DNA of 64,000 bases, taken from assembly GCF_001424585.1 (NCBI RefSeq), contig NZ_LMPJ01000001.1, positions 1,473,923-1,537,922 on the forward strand, in the 5' to 3' direction. A program made the translations under genes and the position numbers. The notes under the pieces are model-generated. The model saw only the letters and a program-made list of their open reading frames with translations, had not been told where the DNA came from and made no database searches. This DNA comes from Chryseobacterium sp. Leaf180. GTDB lineage: Bacteria; Bacteroidota; Bacteroidia; Flavobacteriales; Weeksellaceae. Below, piece by piece: positions 55,529-64,000 of this stretch. Each line of letters opens with the position of its first letter. Within the stretch, counting starts at the first letter, position 1.

Positions 55529-58500
55529 TTGGTGGCAAATACAAAGTATCTCAAAATATATTTTTACCTGGCTTTTTTATGTTTTTCTGTGCAGATTTTT
55601 GGGCAGACAGAGCCGGGTTATACGATCAAAAAAGACTACGCCGTAAGCGATCCCACATACTACGAGGCGTATTACGACATCAAAACCGGGATGTACTATG
55701 TATATCCAAAAGTCGGAAATGTAATTACCGGGCCTGGTGTGGCGATGTCTCCTGAAGATTATAAAGAATTTATGCTGGCAGAGCAGGCAAAGGCGTACTA
55801 CAAAGATAAATCTGACCGCTACAGTCTGATGTTCCGGAAAGATAAATCGGGGGCGGCAAGAAAAGGTCTTATTCCTTCATTGACCATTAATAACAGGCTT
55901 TTCGAAAGTATTTTCGGGAGTAATAAGATTGAAATTATTCCGTCTGGTTATGCTTCTTTTGATTTTGCCGGGCTGTACCAGAAGATAGATAATCCTCTTA
56001 TTTTACCGCAAAACCGTACCAGTTTTACATTTGATATTGATCAGAGAATCCAGCTTGGATTAATTGGTAAAGTTGGTGAAAACCTTCAGCTGAAAGCCAA
56101 CTACGATACACAGAGCGGTTTCGCGTTTGAAAACCGTATGAATCTCGTCTGGCAGGCCAAAGGAACCTGGCAGGATCTTCAGACAAAAGGTTTAGGTGAA
56201 GTAAACAGACCCAATGCCGGCGGTGAAGATAAAATTATTAAACGCGTCGAATTCGGTAACGTAAATATGCCGTTATCAACGAGTCTTATCCGCGGCTCTG
56301 AATCTCTTTTCGGGGTGAAAACAGAATTTAAATTAGGCAAAACATACGGTACCGTCGTGTTGTCTCAGCAACAGGGTGAGGCCCGAAATATTGTCGTACA
56401 GGGTGGTGGCGTTCTGAATACTTTCAAAATTAATGCCATTGATTACGAAGACAACCAGCATTATTTTATCGGGCGGTATTTCCTGAATAATTATGACCGA
56501 GCACTCGAAAATTATCCTCAGATCAATTCAAGAATAAACATCAGCAGAATCGAAGTTTGGGTGATCGATCAGGGTAATTCAAATTTAGCGTATCAGAAAA
56601 GTATTATCGGTGTCAGAGATTTGGGAGAAGGAGCTTCCGGCTCTCCGGACAATACCCAAAACGGACTTTATCAGGCAATCAACACCACAATCGGACCGGC
56701 GCGTGATCCTGGTGTAAATTATGGTGATGTTCTTTTGGGTCAGACTTTCCCGGGATCGGCGACGCCTTATACCAACGGTGAAGAATTTATTTTTAACAAA
56801 AAAGCAAGACGTCTTAACGCCAACGAATATACATTTCATCCGCAGCTTGGATACGTTTCTTTAAATCAGAGACTGAATGACCAGCAGCTTTTGGCGGTTT
56901 CTTATTCATACACCGTTAACGGCAGCAACCAGATTTTCAAAGTGGGAGAATTCTCCGAAGAAAGTCAGGTTTTGGTGGCAAAACTTTTAAAATCAAATAC
57001 CACGGTGAATGTAACGTCGCCAATGTGGGATTTGATGATGAAGAATTTTTATTCTCTTGATGCCGGGCAAATCGATCAGGACGGATTTATTTTAAATATC
57101 AATTACCGCGATCCGCAAACCGGTGGTATCGTCAATTATTTGCCAAACACGACAGTTGCCGACAGGAACTTACTGAAACTTCTCAATTGGGACCGACTCA
57201 ATATCAACGGAGATTTGCAGACGAGCAACGGAACTTTAGGTGACGGGATTTTCGATTTTGTCAACGGAATCACCATCAGACCAGACGTTGGCCGTGTAAT
57301 GTTTACCAAGGTGCAGCCTTTCGGTAATTATATGCAGCAGGTTTTGGGTTCAAATGATCCTCAGTATGTTTTTAATGATCTTTACACGCAGCAAAAACAG
57401 GTCGCTACCAACAGCAATCTTGCTCAGCGGTACACGCTTGAAGGTCGATACAAAGGTTCGCAGGGGCAGGGGATTTCTCTTGGTGCAGTGAATGTGCCGC
57501 AGGGTTCGGTAAAAGTTTCTGCAAACGGTGTTCAGCTGACAGAAGGTGTCGATTATACCGTAGATTATATGCTTGGTACAGTTGTGATTATCAACGAGCA
57601 GGTAAAACAATCTGGGCAGGCGATTAATATTGCTCTTGAAAATCAGCTGACTTTTAATACGCAGCGAAAAAGATTTTTAGGTTTAAATTTAGAAAGAAGA
57701 GTCAGTGAGAATTTTATTTTCGGTGGAACGGTGGTCAATTATTCTGAATCTCCGCTCACCCAAAAAGTAAATTTCGGGCAGGAAGCCGTGAATAACACAA
57801 TGGCGGGTGTAAATATGTTGTATAACAATCAGCTGCCTTTCCTAACAAGAATAACCGATAAAATTCCGGGGATTAATACAGAAGCTCCTTCCAATCTTAA
57901 TTTTAAAATGGAAGCTGCATATCTAATTCCGGGAATCAATAAAGGCACAAATGACCAGTCATACATCGACGATTTTGAGCAGACGACTTCCAGAATTTCA
58001 CTGAAAGAACCCACCGCCTGGAGTCTTGCTTCAAAGCCTGAAAAGAATCAGACCGATCCTGTATTTCAGGGCGCTGGAGCCAATAACAGTCTTGTGAACG
58101 GCAATGGTCGTGGTTTGCTTTCGTGGTACAACATCGACCCGCGTTTTTACGGCATTGGTGGAAGAGCACCGGCCGGAATAACCGCGCAGTCGGTTTCCAA
58201 TCACGCTTCCAGAAGAGTGCAGCTTGCTGAAATTTTTAACAACAGAGATTTCGTGGCGGGTGAGCAGACGTTTACCAATACCTTTGATATTTCATATTAT
58301 CCGGCAGAAAAAGGACCGTATAACGTGAACCCAAATACGGAATCTACTTCGCAGCGTTGGGCGGGAATCATGAGACCAATCAGCATTTCAAATTTTGTAA
58401 ATTCAAATATTGAATATGTAGAGTTTTGGATGATGGATCCTTACGCCGATGGAAACCAATTAAGTTTACCCGGTGGAAATCCAAAACTATTACTTCAGCT

Positions 58501-61500
58501 CGGAAACGTTTCTGAAGATGTTTTGAAAGACGGTTTAATGCAGTACGAAAACGGATTGCCAACGCCGGGCGCACCTTCTACAACCACCAGTTCGACCTGG
58601 GGAATCCAGCCTAAGCAGCCACCAATTTTATACGCATTTTCATCTGAAGGCGCAGAAAGAACTGCTCAGGATGCAGGTTATGATGGTCTTACTTCAGATC
58701 AGGAAGCGGCAAGATTTGGAAACACTTTTGTGAATCCTGTTTTGAACCGCGCAGATCCTGCAGTGGATGATTTTGTATTTTATCTTTCTGAAAAATTTAC
58801 CGGGGCGCAGGCTTCTTCACTGGTACAGCGTTACAAATACTTCAGGGGTCCGGAAGGAAATTCACAGAGCAACTCGCTTGAGGTGTCGTCACAAACTCCG
58901 GATGCGGAAGATATCAACAAAGACTACAACTTAGATCAGGTTGAAAATTACAACCAATACGAAGTAAATCTTGCTCAGTCAGATCTTACATTAGGCAACA
59001 ACAATATTGTCGATGTGAAGACTGTACAGGCGACTTTCCAGAACGGACAGACTTCTCAGGTAAAATGGTATTTATTCAGAATTCCGGTGAACGGATATGT
59101 TTTGAATGCAGGTGATGCCAGACCTGAAGTTCTTAATAATGTACGTTTTGCAAGAATGCTCCTGAAAGGTTTTGACAATACTTCTACGCTGAGGTTTGCC
59201 ACAATGGATCTGATTCGCTCAGACTGGAGACGTTATCCTAAAAATATTGCCAGATCAATAGCTGATCCTGTTTTGGAAGGGTCGCAAAATGTTACGAATG
59301 ATGATTTTGAAGTAGGTAGTGTTAATATTGAAGAAAATGCATTAAACCAACCTCCTTACGTTTTGCCTCCTGGAATTGACCGTCAGGTTTTAAGTGGAAA
59401 TGCAGGTGCACAGCGTCAGAATGAAGCTTCGCTTTATATGAAAGCAAAACTGCTTCCTGCAACTCAGGCGCGTGGCGTTTTCAAAAATGTGCAGCTCGAT
59501 ATGAGACGTTACAAAAAACTGAGATTGTTTGTACATGCTCAGGATCCTAACAACAATGATGTAAACGTTGGACGAATTGATGAGAAGACAAAATTCTTCA
59601 TCCGTTTTGGTAGTGATGCGACCGATAACTATTATGAATATGAATCTTCATTAAAAATTACCCCGAGAACAGCAACTACGCCATTAGAAATCTGGCCTTT
59701 TGAGAATGAAGTCAACATGAATATTCAGGATTTTGTTGACGCAAAGATTCGAAGAGACAGAAATAATCCGAATAACATTATCGAGAGAATACCGGATACC
59801 GAGTTTGATGCAGGTTCTACATTCAGAAAATTATACATAAAAGGCCGCCCGAGTCTTGGAAATGTAACCACAATTATGGTCGGAATCAGAAATGGTGGTG
59901 ACCGTGCCGGTACGGCAATCGACCGTATTCTCTGGGTAAATGAAATCCGTCTTTCTGAGATTGAAAACGATGGCGGATATGCAGGAAATGCTTCTTTAAA
60001 TTTCAATCTTGGAGATTTTGCAGTCGTAAACACAAGTGCATCGTACACCTCTGTAGGTTTTGGAAATATTGATTCTAAACCGGCCGAGCGTCTGCAGTCG
60101 ACGCAGTCGGCTTTCAGTGTAAATACAGCAGTGAATCTGGATAAATTTTTACCGGAGAAATCAGGTATTAAGATTCCGGTAAATTATTCTTACTCGCAGA
60201 CTATTGAAGATCCGAAGTACAACCCGCTTGATACCGATGTTGAATTTTCTAAAGCGGCAAACCGTGAAGAATTAAAACAGGTTGCCAGAACATTTACACA
60301 GCAGCGAAGCCTTGGCGTTGTCAACGCACGGAAAGAACGGGTCAATCAAACCCGGAAAGCGAGATTTTACGATGTAGAAAATTTAGCATTGACTGCCGTT
60401 TACAACGATGATTTTTACCGCGATATTTATACAAAAAGAAACTACAGACAGTATCTGCGCGGTTATCTTGATTACAATTATCAATTTAAACCTTGGGTGA
60501 TCCGTCCGTTTAATAATATGGTGAGCGATACAGCAAAATCATACAAATATCTTCGCTGGGTAAAAGAATTTAATATCAATCCGATTCCTACAAGATTGTC
60601 TTTCCGTACCGAACTCGACAGAAATTACAACGAACTTGAATTTAGAAATATCGAGTCGCTCCTCAGAGGAAGTCAGAACAACGATTTTGCTGCGATCAAA
60701 AACAGAAATTTCTATTTTGGCTGGCAGTACGGTTTAGGATTTAATTTTACCAAATCTTTAAAGCTCGAAATCAACTCGGTGATGCGAACGCTGAATGATG
60801 AGGTGGATGTGAATACGATGGATAATTCTTCGATTTTCGGGAATGTGCTTCGTGCCGGCCGGCCGGTTTTATACAATCACAGAGTTCAGTTAAATTACAA
60901 ACTGCCGTTCCAGTATCTTCCGTATGTTGATTTTATTGATCTTGAAGTGGGTTACGGATTTACCTATAACTGGAATGCGCGAAGTACAGTTTTGAGAAAC
61001 TTTGTCAATCCTGATAACAATCTGCGCGAAAATCTTGGTTCAATTGGCCAGAATACAAATGTGGTTCAGGTTACAGGAACTGCAGATATTCCTAAGTTTT
61101 TTGGTCAGTTTGGATATTTCAAAAAAATGTCTGACAAACTTCAGAAAAGAAAAACTGAAATGGATTCTCTGAACACTGCGTACACGCAAGCCTGGGAGAA
61201 AAGAAGATACGCGTACAAAAGATATAAATTTAAAAACCGTCTGACGATGATGCAGAATGTAGCATTCCTGCTTACTTCATTCAAACAGTTGGATTTCTCT
61301 TATAACGAATACAGCGGAACCGTACTTCCGGGATTACTTTCTGCGCCAAACTGGTACGGAATCGGACAGACAAATGGTGGCCCAACCGCAGGTTTCCTTT
61401 TCGGATCTCAGGCTGATATCCGCCGTACGGTTTTGGAAAATAACTGGGTGAGCGATTCAGAATATATGATCGATCCTTATATTCAGATGACGACGCGCGA

Positions 61501-62575
61501 GCTTCGGGCAAATCTTCAGATTATGCCGATCAACGATTTTAGAATAGATGTAAATGTCTTGCAGAATTATAACCGAAACTTTACCCAAACCGGATTTAAT
61601 TATCGTGACGGTGCCGGCAATGCAAACCCGAATTTCACCTTTGCGACGGATCTTATCACGTATTCAAATTCTGTAATTTTAGTAAACACCGCGTTCCAAG
61701 ACGGAATGGCCGTTTATGCAGCGATTCGCCGAAATGCAGCGATACTTTCTCAACAGTTGGGAAGTGGCTATAGCATTGCGAATGCGTACAATTTAATTCC
61801 GGCTTTCCGTGGAGCAGTTGAAGGAAGAAATCCGGAGCCAATCGGCAATCCTAAAAAAGCGGGAATTCCTTTACCAAACTGGAGAATCACGTATTCTGGT
61901 TTAAGAAATATTCCGATTATCAGCGGACAGTTTACCAAATTTGATATTCTTCACAGCTACAATGCGACCTATACAGCAACCGGCATCCAGTCAAGCATCG
62001 ATTATTTTAATGACCGGAATTCTGGTGGCGGAGGTCGCGATCTGAATGGTGATTTGATTAATCCGTACACATTTGCACAGGTCGGCTATGTAGAATCTTT
62101 TGCACCACTTGTAGGAATCGACGTGACAATGCGGAACAATATGCAGTTTGGTCTGCAGTACAACCGAAACAGAATGCTTCTTTTAGGTCTTGTAAACCAT
62201 ACTTTAACCGAAGATTCAAATACAGAATATGTCGTGAGACTAGGTTATATCGTTAGAAATTTCAGACTCGGAATGGCAAACACCCGCGGTGCACGTGCAA
62301 AAGGTACAGATCTGAACATACGTGGAGATATTTCTTTGCGCGACAGCCGTACAAGCATCATGAATATTTTGCTGGATGATTCTCAGGTAACCGGCGGACA
62401 GAGATTATTGAATGTGAAACTTTCTGCAGATTACAATCTTTCAGAAAATCTAAATTTGAGAGTTTTCTACGAGCAGATGAGTTCGAAATATAAAATCTCT
62501 ACGGCATTTCCGCTTTCTACAATCAGAGCAGGAATTTCAGCAACATTCACTTTCGGTGATTCCGGCGGATTTTAA
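55529..62575 (+). CDS. sprA: SprA, outer-membrane translocon of the type IX secretion system
   Basis: 2348 residues, typical of SprA (Sov in Porphyromonas). It forms the very large outer-membrane beta-barrel through which type IX cargo leaves the cell, and is needed for gliding in Flavobacterium. Start is TTG at 55529 or GTG at 55532; both lie just after ruvA. A signal peptide ends near QIFGQ. Recognisable SprA features include NNRLFESIFGSNKIEIIPSG, GEVNRPNAGG, RGSESLFGVKTEF, the repeated barrel strands and a terminal strand ending FTFGDSGGF. The window has two likely cargo proteins (14.8-16.5 kb and 33.4-34.6 kb). Terminator follows the gene. Confidence 0.97.
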   Translation: MVANTKYLKIYFYLAFLCFSVQIFGQTEPGYTIKKDYAVSDPTYYEAYYDIKTGMYYVYPKVGNVITGPGVAMSPEDYKEFMLAEQAKAYYKDKSDRYSLMFRKDKSGAARKGLIPSLTINNRLFESIFGSNKIEIIPSGYASFDFAGLYQKIDNPLILPQNRTSFTFDIDQRIQLGLIGKVGENLQLKANYDTQSGFAFENRMNLVWQAKGTWQDLQTKGLGEVNRPNAGGEDKIIKRVEFGNVNMPLSTSLIRGSESLFGVKTEFKLGKTYGTVVLSQQQGEARNIVVQGGGVLNTFKINAIDYEDNQHYFIGRYFLNNYDRALENYPQINSRINISRIEVWVIDQGNSNLAYQKSIIGVRDLGEGASGSPDNTQNGLYQAINTTIGPARDPGVNYGDVLLGQTFPGSATPYTNGEEFIFNKKARRLNANEYTFHPQLGYVSLNQRLNDQQLLAVSYSYTVNGSNQIFKVGEFSEESQVLVAKLLKSNTTVNVTSPMWDLMMKNFYSLDAGQIDQDGFILNINYRDPQTGGIVNYLPNTTVADRNLLKLLNWDRLNINGDLQTSNGTLGDGIFDFVNGITIRPDVGRVMFTKVQPFGNYMQQVLGSNDPQYVFNDLYTQQKQVATNSNLAQRYTLEGRYKGSQGQGISLGAVNVPQGSVKVSANGVQLTEGVDYTVDYMLGTVVIINEQVKQSGQAINIALENQLTFNTQRKRFLGLNLERRVSENFIFGGTVVNYSESPLTQKVNFGQEAVNNTMAGVNMLYNNQLPFLTRITDKIPGINTEAPSNLNFKMEAAYLIPGINKGTNDQSYIDDFEQTTSRISLKEPTAWSLASKPEKNQTDPVFQGAGANNSLVNGNGRGLLSWYNIDPRFYGIGGRAPAGITAQSVSNHASRRVQLAEIFNNRDFVAGEQTFTNTFDISYYPAEKGPYNVNPNTESTSQRWAGIMRPISISNFVNSNIEYVEFWMMDPYADGNQLSLPGGNPKLLLQLGNVSEDVLKDGLMQYENGLPTPGAPSTTTSSTWGIQPKQPPILYAFSSEGAERTAQDAGYDGLTSDQEAARFGNTFVNPVLNRADPAVDDFVFYLSEKFTGAQASSLVQRYKYFRGPEGNSQSNSLEVSSQTPDAEDINKDYNLDQVENYNQYEVNLAQSDLTLGNNNIVDVKTVQATFQNGQTSQVKWYLFRIPVNGYVLNAGDARPEVLNNVRFARMLLKGFDNTSTLRFATMDLIRSDWRRYPKNIARSIADPVLEGSQNVTNDDFEVGSVNIEENALNQPPYVLPPGIDRQVLSGNAGAQRQNEASLYMKAKLLPATQARGVFKNVQLDMRRYKKLRLFVHAQDPNNNDVNVGRIDEKTKFFIRFGSDATDNYYEYESSLKITPRTATTPLEIWPFENEVNMNIQDFVDAKIRRDRNNPNNIIERIPDTEFDAGSTFRKLYIKGRPSLGNVTTIMVGIRNGGDRAGTAIDRILWVNEIRLSEIENDGGYAGNASLNFNLGDFAVVNTSASYTSVGFGNIDSKPAERLQSTQSAFSVNTAVNLDKFLPEKSGIKIPVNYSYSQTIEDPKYNPLDTDVEFSKAANREELKQVARTFTQQRSLGVVNARKERVNQTRKARFYDVENLALTAVYNDDFYRDIYTKRNYRQYLRGYLDYNYQFKPWVIRPFNNMVSDTAKSYKYLRWVKEFNINPIPTRLSFRTELDRNYNELEFRNIESLLRGSQNNDFAAIKNRNFYFGWQYGLGFNFTKSLKLEINSVMRTLNDEVDVNTMDNSSIFGNVLRAGRPVLYNHRVQLNYKLPFQYLPYVDFIDLEVGYGFTYNWNARSTVLRNFVNPDNNLRENLGSIGQNTNVVQVTGTADIPKFFGQFGYFKKMSDKLQKRKTEMDSLNTAYTQAWEKRRYAYKRYKFKNRLTMMQNVAFLLTSFKQLDFSYNEYSGTVLPGLLSAPNWYGIGQTNGGPTAGFLFGSQADIRRTVLENNWVSDSEYMIDPYIQMTTRELRANLQIMPINDFRIDVNVLQNYNRNFTQTGFNYRDGAGNANPNFTFATDLITYSNSVILVNTAFQDGMAVYAAIRRNAAILSQQLGSGYSIANAYNLIPAFRGAVEGRNPEPIGNPKKAGIPLPNWRITYSGLRNIPIISGQFTKFDILHSYNATYTATGIQSSIDYFNDRNSGGGGRDLNGDLINPYTFAQVGYVESFAPLVGIDVTMRNNMQFGLQYNRNRMLLLGLVNHTLTEDSNTEYVVRLGYIVRNFRLGMANTRGARAKGTDLNIRGDISLRDSRTSIMNILLDDSQVTGGQRLLNVKLSADYNLSENLNLRVFYEQMSSKYKISTAFPLSTIRAGISATFTFGDSGGF

Positions 62576-62592
62576 ATTTTAAAATATTAGAC

Positions 62593-62620
62593 AAAACCTT
62601 CACTTGCTGAAGGTTTTTTT
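62593..62620 (+). terminator. Intrinsic terminator of sprA
   Basis: Perfect 10-bp stem AAAACCTTCA / TGAAGGTTTT with CTTGC loop and T-run, 17 bp after the stop codon. Confidence 0.9.
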
Positions 62621-62687
62621 GTGCCTGAAATCATTTTATGATCCATAATTTCCTAGAATTTAGCACTGCGAAAAATAAAGTATTTTA

Positions 62688-62719
62688 TTTGAGCATTAAT
62701 ATTATTTTAAATAAATTTG
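62688..62719 (+). promoter_or_regulatory. Promoter deciding the gcvH start
   Basis: TTTG (62688-62691), 20 nt, TAAATTTG (62712-62719): both elements match. The G lies 24 nt before ATG 62743, ruling out the in-frame ATG at 62638, which is upstream of the promoter. Confidence 0.75.
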
Positions 62720-62742
62720 TCCTTAGAAAAAATAAAATTAAA

Positions 62743-63120
62743 ATGAATACACCGGCAGAATTAAAGTATACAAAAGACCACGAGTGGGTGAAGATCGAAG
62801 GTAACGTAGCGACTATCGGAATTACCGATTTTGCTCAGGGCGAGTTGGGAGACATCGTTTATGTAGACGTAGATACTTTGGATGATGAACTAGGCGGCGG
62901 TGATGTTTTCGGGAGTGTAGAAGCGGTGAAAACAGTTTCAGATCTTTTCTTGCCTATCGCCGGTACCGTTACAGAGTTTAATGCTGCTTTGGAAGATCAG
63001 CCGGAATTATTAAACACAGATCCTTACGGAAATGGCTGGATCATCAAACTTGAGCTTGCCGCAGATGCAGACCAGTCTGAGTTGCTTACAGCAGAAGAAT
63101 ATCAGGAAGTCATTGGATAA
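62743..63120 (+). CDS. gcvH: Glycine cleavage system H protein
   Basis: 125 residues from the ATG at 62743; a longer frame from 62638 would contain the promoter and adds 35 residues with no family match. Sequence begins MNTPAELKYTKDHEW, the standard H-protein start. The lipoylated lysine is Lys63 in GSVEAVKTVSD. NTDPYGNGWIIKL and the ELLTAEEYQ end are also typical. It shuttles aminomethyl groups between the P, T and L proteins, none of which are encoded nearby. The VanZ-like gene overlaps its last 8 bp. Confidence 0.97.
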   Translation: MNTPAELKYTKDHEWVKIEGNVATIGITDFAQGELGDIVYVDVDTLDDELGGGDVFGSVEAVKTVSDLFLPIAGTVTEFNAALEDQPELLNTDPYGNGWIIKLELAADADQSELLTAEEYQEVIG

Positions 63121-63472
63121 AATATCTTCCCTCAGTATAAAGATTTTGCCCATTTACTGGGCATTTCTTACATATATGCTCTTGCGTCCCGGCGTAGAAA
63201 ACAAAGAATACTGGTTTATGTTCAGCGGAATCGATAAGGTTTTGCACTTGAGTATTTTCGCTGCATTAGGTTGTATCTTTATGAGCGCATTTCCGCGGGT
63301 AAGATTTTATTATTTTATCCAAATCATGTTGATATATGCTTTTCTTACAGAAATTTTGCAGGATGCAATGAAGATGGGAAGATCTTCAGAAACTTTCGAC
63401 ATAGTTGCAGATGTCATCGGATGCCTGATCGGATATTTCTTTTATAAAGCGGTTTCTAAAAGATTTTCGTAA
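63113..63472 (+). CDS. VanZ-like small membrane protein
   Basis: 119 residues starting at TTG 63113, which overlaps the gcvH stop by 8 bp; later ATG codons would cut into the first helix (ILPIYWAFLTYMLLRPG). Four membrane helices, with the VanZ-like GIDKVLHLSIFAALGCIF and FDIVADVIGCLIG segments. VanZ in enterococci gives low-level teicoplanin resistance, but the wider family is of unknown function and common next to gcvH in Flavobacteriia as far as I recall. Terminator follows. Confidence 0.85.
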   Translation: MDKISSLSIKILPIYWAFLTYMLLRPGVENKEYWFMFSGIDKVLHLSIFAALGCIFMSAFPRVRFYYFIQIMLIYAFLTEILQDAMKMGRSSETFDIVADVIGCLIGYFFYKAVSKRFS

Positions 63473-63505
63473 TTTAAGTTAAATCTTTTGTTTTTAAAAT
63501 ATAGG

Positions 63506-63534
63506 AATGCTTGCTTCGGTGAGTGTTTTTTTTT
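63506..63534 (+). terminator. Intrinsic terminator of gcvH-vanZ
   Basis: Stem AATGCTTGC / GTGAGTGTT (several G-U pairs) closed by a C(TTCG)G tetraloop and followed by nine T, 34 bp after the stop. Confidence 0.8.
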
Positions 63535-63657
63535 GTTTCAAATGATCCAATTTTAAATTCGAGGCATATAGTTAAACAAAAGTTTGAAACTTTTCTAATT
63601 CATTTACAGAGTTTTAGGTTTAAATATTAATTTAAATTGAATTTAATGTTAATTCTA

Positions 63658-63690
63658 TTTGGAATTGCAGCTTAAAGATTCTTACTTTTG
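63658..63690 (+). promoter_or_regulatory. First promoter of the putative stable-RNA leader
   Basis: TTTG (63658-63661) and TACTTTTG (63683-63690) with 21 nt between, both matching the Bacteroidota consensus; no open reading frame follows. Confidence 0.7.
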
Positions 63691-63850
63691 CCGCACTGAA
63701 AAACGGATGAGAGTTTGTTGATTAGGTAAAAGCGCAGGAGCGGTTTCCGATAGGGGGAGCTGATTAGATTTTAGGAAAAGCACTTAATTAAACATTTTTG
63801 AGGTTGAGATTTTAGGGATGTAGTTTTAGAAAAAATAAAAATATTTTTTC

Positions 63851-63882
63851 TTGGATTATGTTGGTTAAAGTTTTTATCTTTG
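63851..63882 (+). promoter_or_regulatory. Second promoter of the putative stable-RNA leader
   Basis: TTG (63851-63853) and TATCTTTG (63875-63882) with 21 nt between. It lies 192 bp after the first promoter and is followed by CCGG...CCGG and a second AGCGCAGGAG. Confidence 0.7.
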
Positions 63883-64000
63883 CAGTCCGGCAAAACCGGG
63901 AAGCGCAGGAGGGATTTATTTAGGGATTGGATGTTTTGGGTATGGATTTGCTTTCATTGATGAAGGGAAATTTTTTCAGAAAAACATTTGGTAGTTTAGG

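Larger units (their letters stand above)
63473..64000. other. Non-coding right end: terminator and stable-RNA operon leader
   Basis: No gene is seen. After the VanZ terminator there are two strong Bacteroidota promoters about 190 bp apart, each followed by a copy of AGCGCAGGAG (63731-63740 and 63902-63911). Together with the lack of coding potential this fits the leader of an rRNA operon starting to the right of the window; this is inference. Confidence 0.55.

Noticed and set aside
62638..62742. N-terminal extension of gcvH
   Set aside because: It would contain the promoter and has no resemblance to H proteins; the ATG at 62743 gives the standard start.

Overview
This window looks like chromosomal DNA of a Flavobacteriia bacterium, most likely Chryseobacterium or a close relative in the Weeksellaceae. 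The evidence is low G+C, many start sites without a clear Shine-Dalgarno sequence, and promoters of the Bacteroidota type (TTTG, about 20 nt, TAnnTTTG). It also carries gliding/type IX secretion genes (SprA and two cargo proteins with C-terminal sorting domains) and many Bacteroidota-typical families (DUF2851, DUF3810, DUF4129, DUF4350, a metH split in two). No prophage, plasmid, CRISPR or tRNA gene was seen. The left edge cuts a ferritin-like gene. The right edge lies inside what looks like the leader of a stable-RNA (rRNA) operon.

Layout. 1-5.1 kb: two ferritin-like proteins, an ABC-F ATPase, smpB and an OmpA-family porin. 5.2-8.1 kb: YebC, an LpxH-like phosphoesterase, a MurG-like glycosyltransferase and a small acetyltransferase. 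8.1-14.8 kb: a MoxR-type cluster (RDD, SpoIIM, DUF4129, DUF4350, MoxR ATPase, DUF58) followed by an OsmC protein. 14.8-19.3 kb: a secreted T9SS protein and a large GH63-like glucosidase. 19.4-29.1 kb: a methionine regulon headed by a SAM-I riboswitch: metX-like, an ACT-homoserine dehydrogenase, a sulfhydrylase, split metH and metF. It is interrupted by a decayed REP-associated transposase with inverted REP modules. 29.2-39.7 kb: GNAT-like protein, folE, a lipoprotein, cysS, a T9SS protein, malQ, two secreted proteins and ferritin. 39.8-50.3 kb: AddA-like helicase-nuclease, DUF2851, PspC, DUF3810, an MFS permease, PlsC and GtrA. 50.5-63.5 kb: GlcNAc-kinase-like protein, maeB, an HU-like protein, ruvA, sprA, gcvH and VanZ.

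The most unusual signal is a pair of intergenic arrays (33177-33307 and 54593-54680). Both are built from 22-bp units with the same plan: AAN, a 12-bp palindrome, then 7 variable bases. The palindrome differs between the arrays (TTATCTAGATAA versus TCATGCGCATGA). Both arrays end in a T-run and neither has an obvious associated protein gene. I do not recognise this as a named element.

Other structure worth attention: a family of GC-rich, three-base-loop palindromes at gene ends, one of which has been read into the C-terminus of the HU-like gene; a long-range helix that could enclose the whole SAM riboswitch; nine promoters whose -7 boxes sit 17-24 nt before the start codon; and an ABC-F protein with one intact and one degenerate ATP site.
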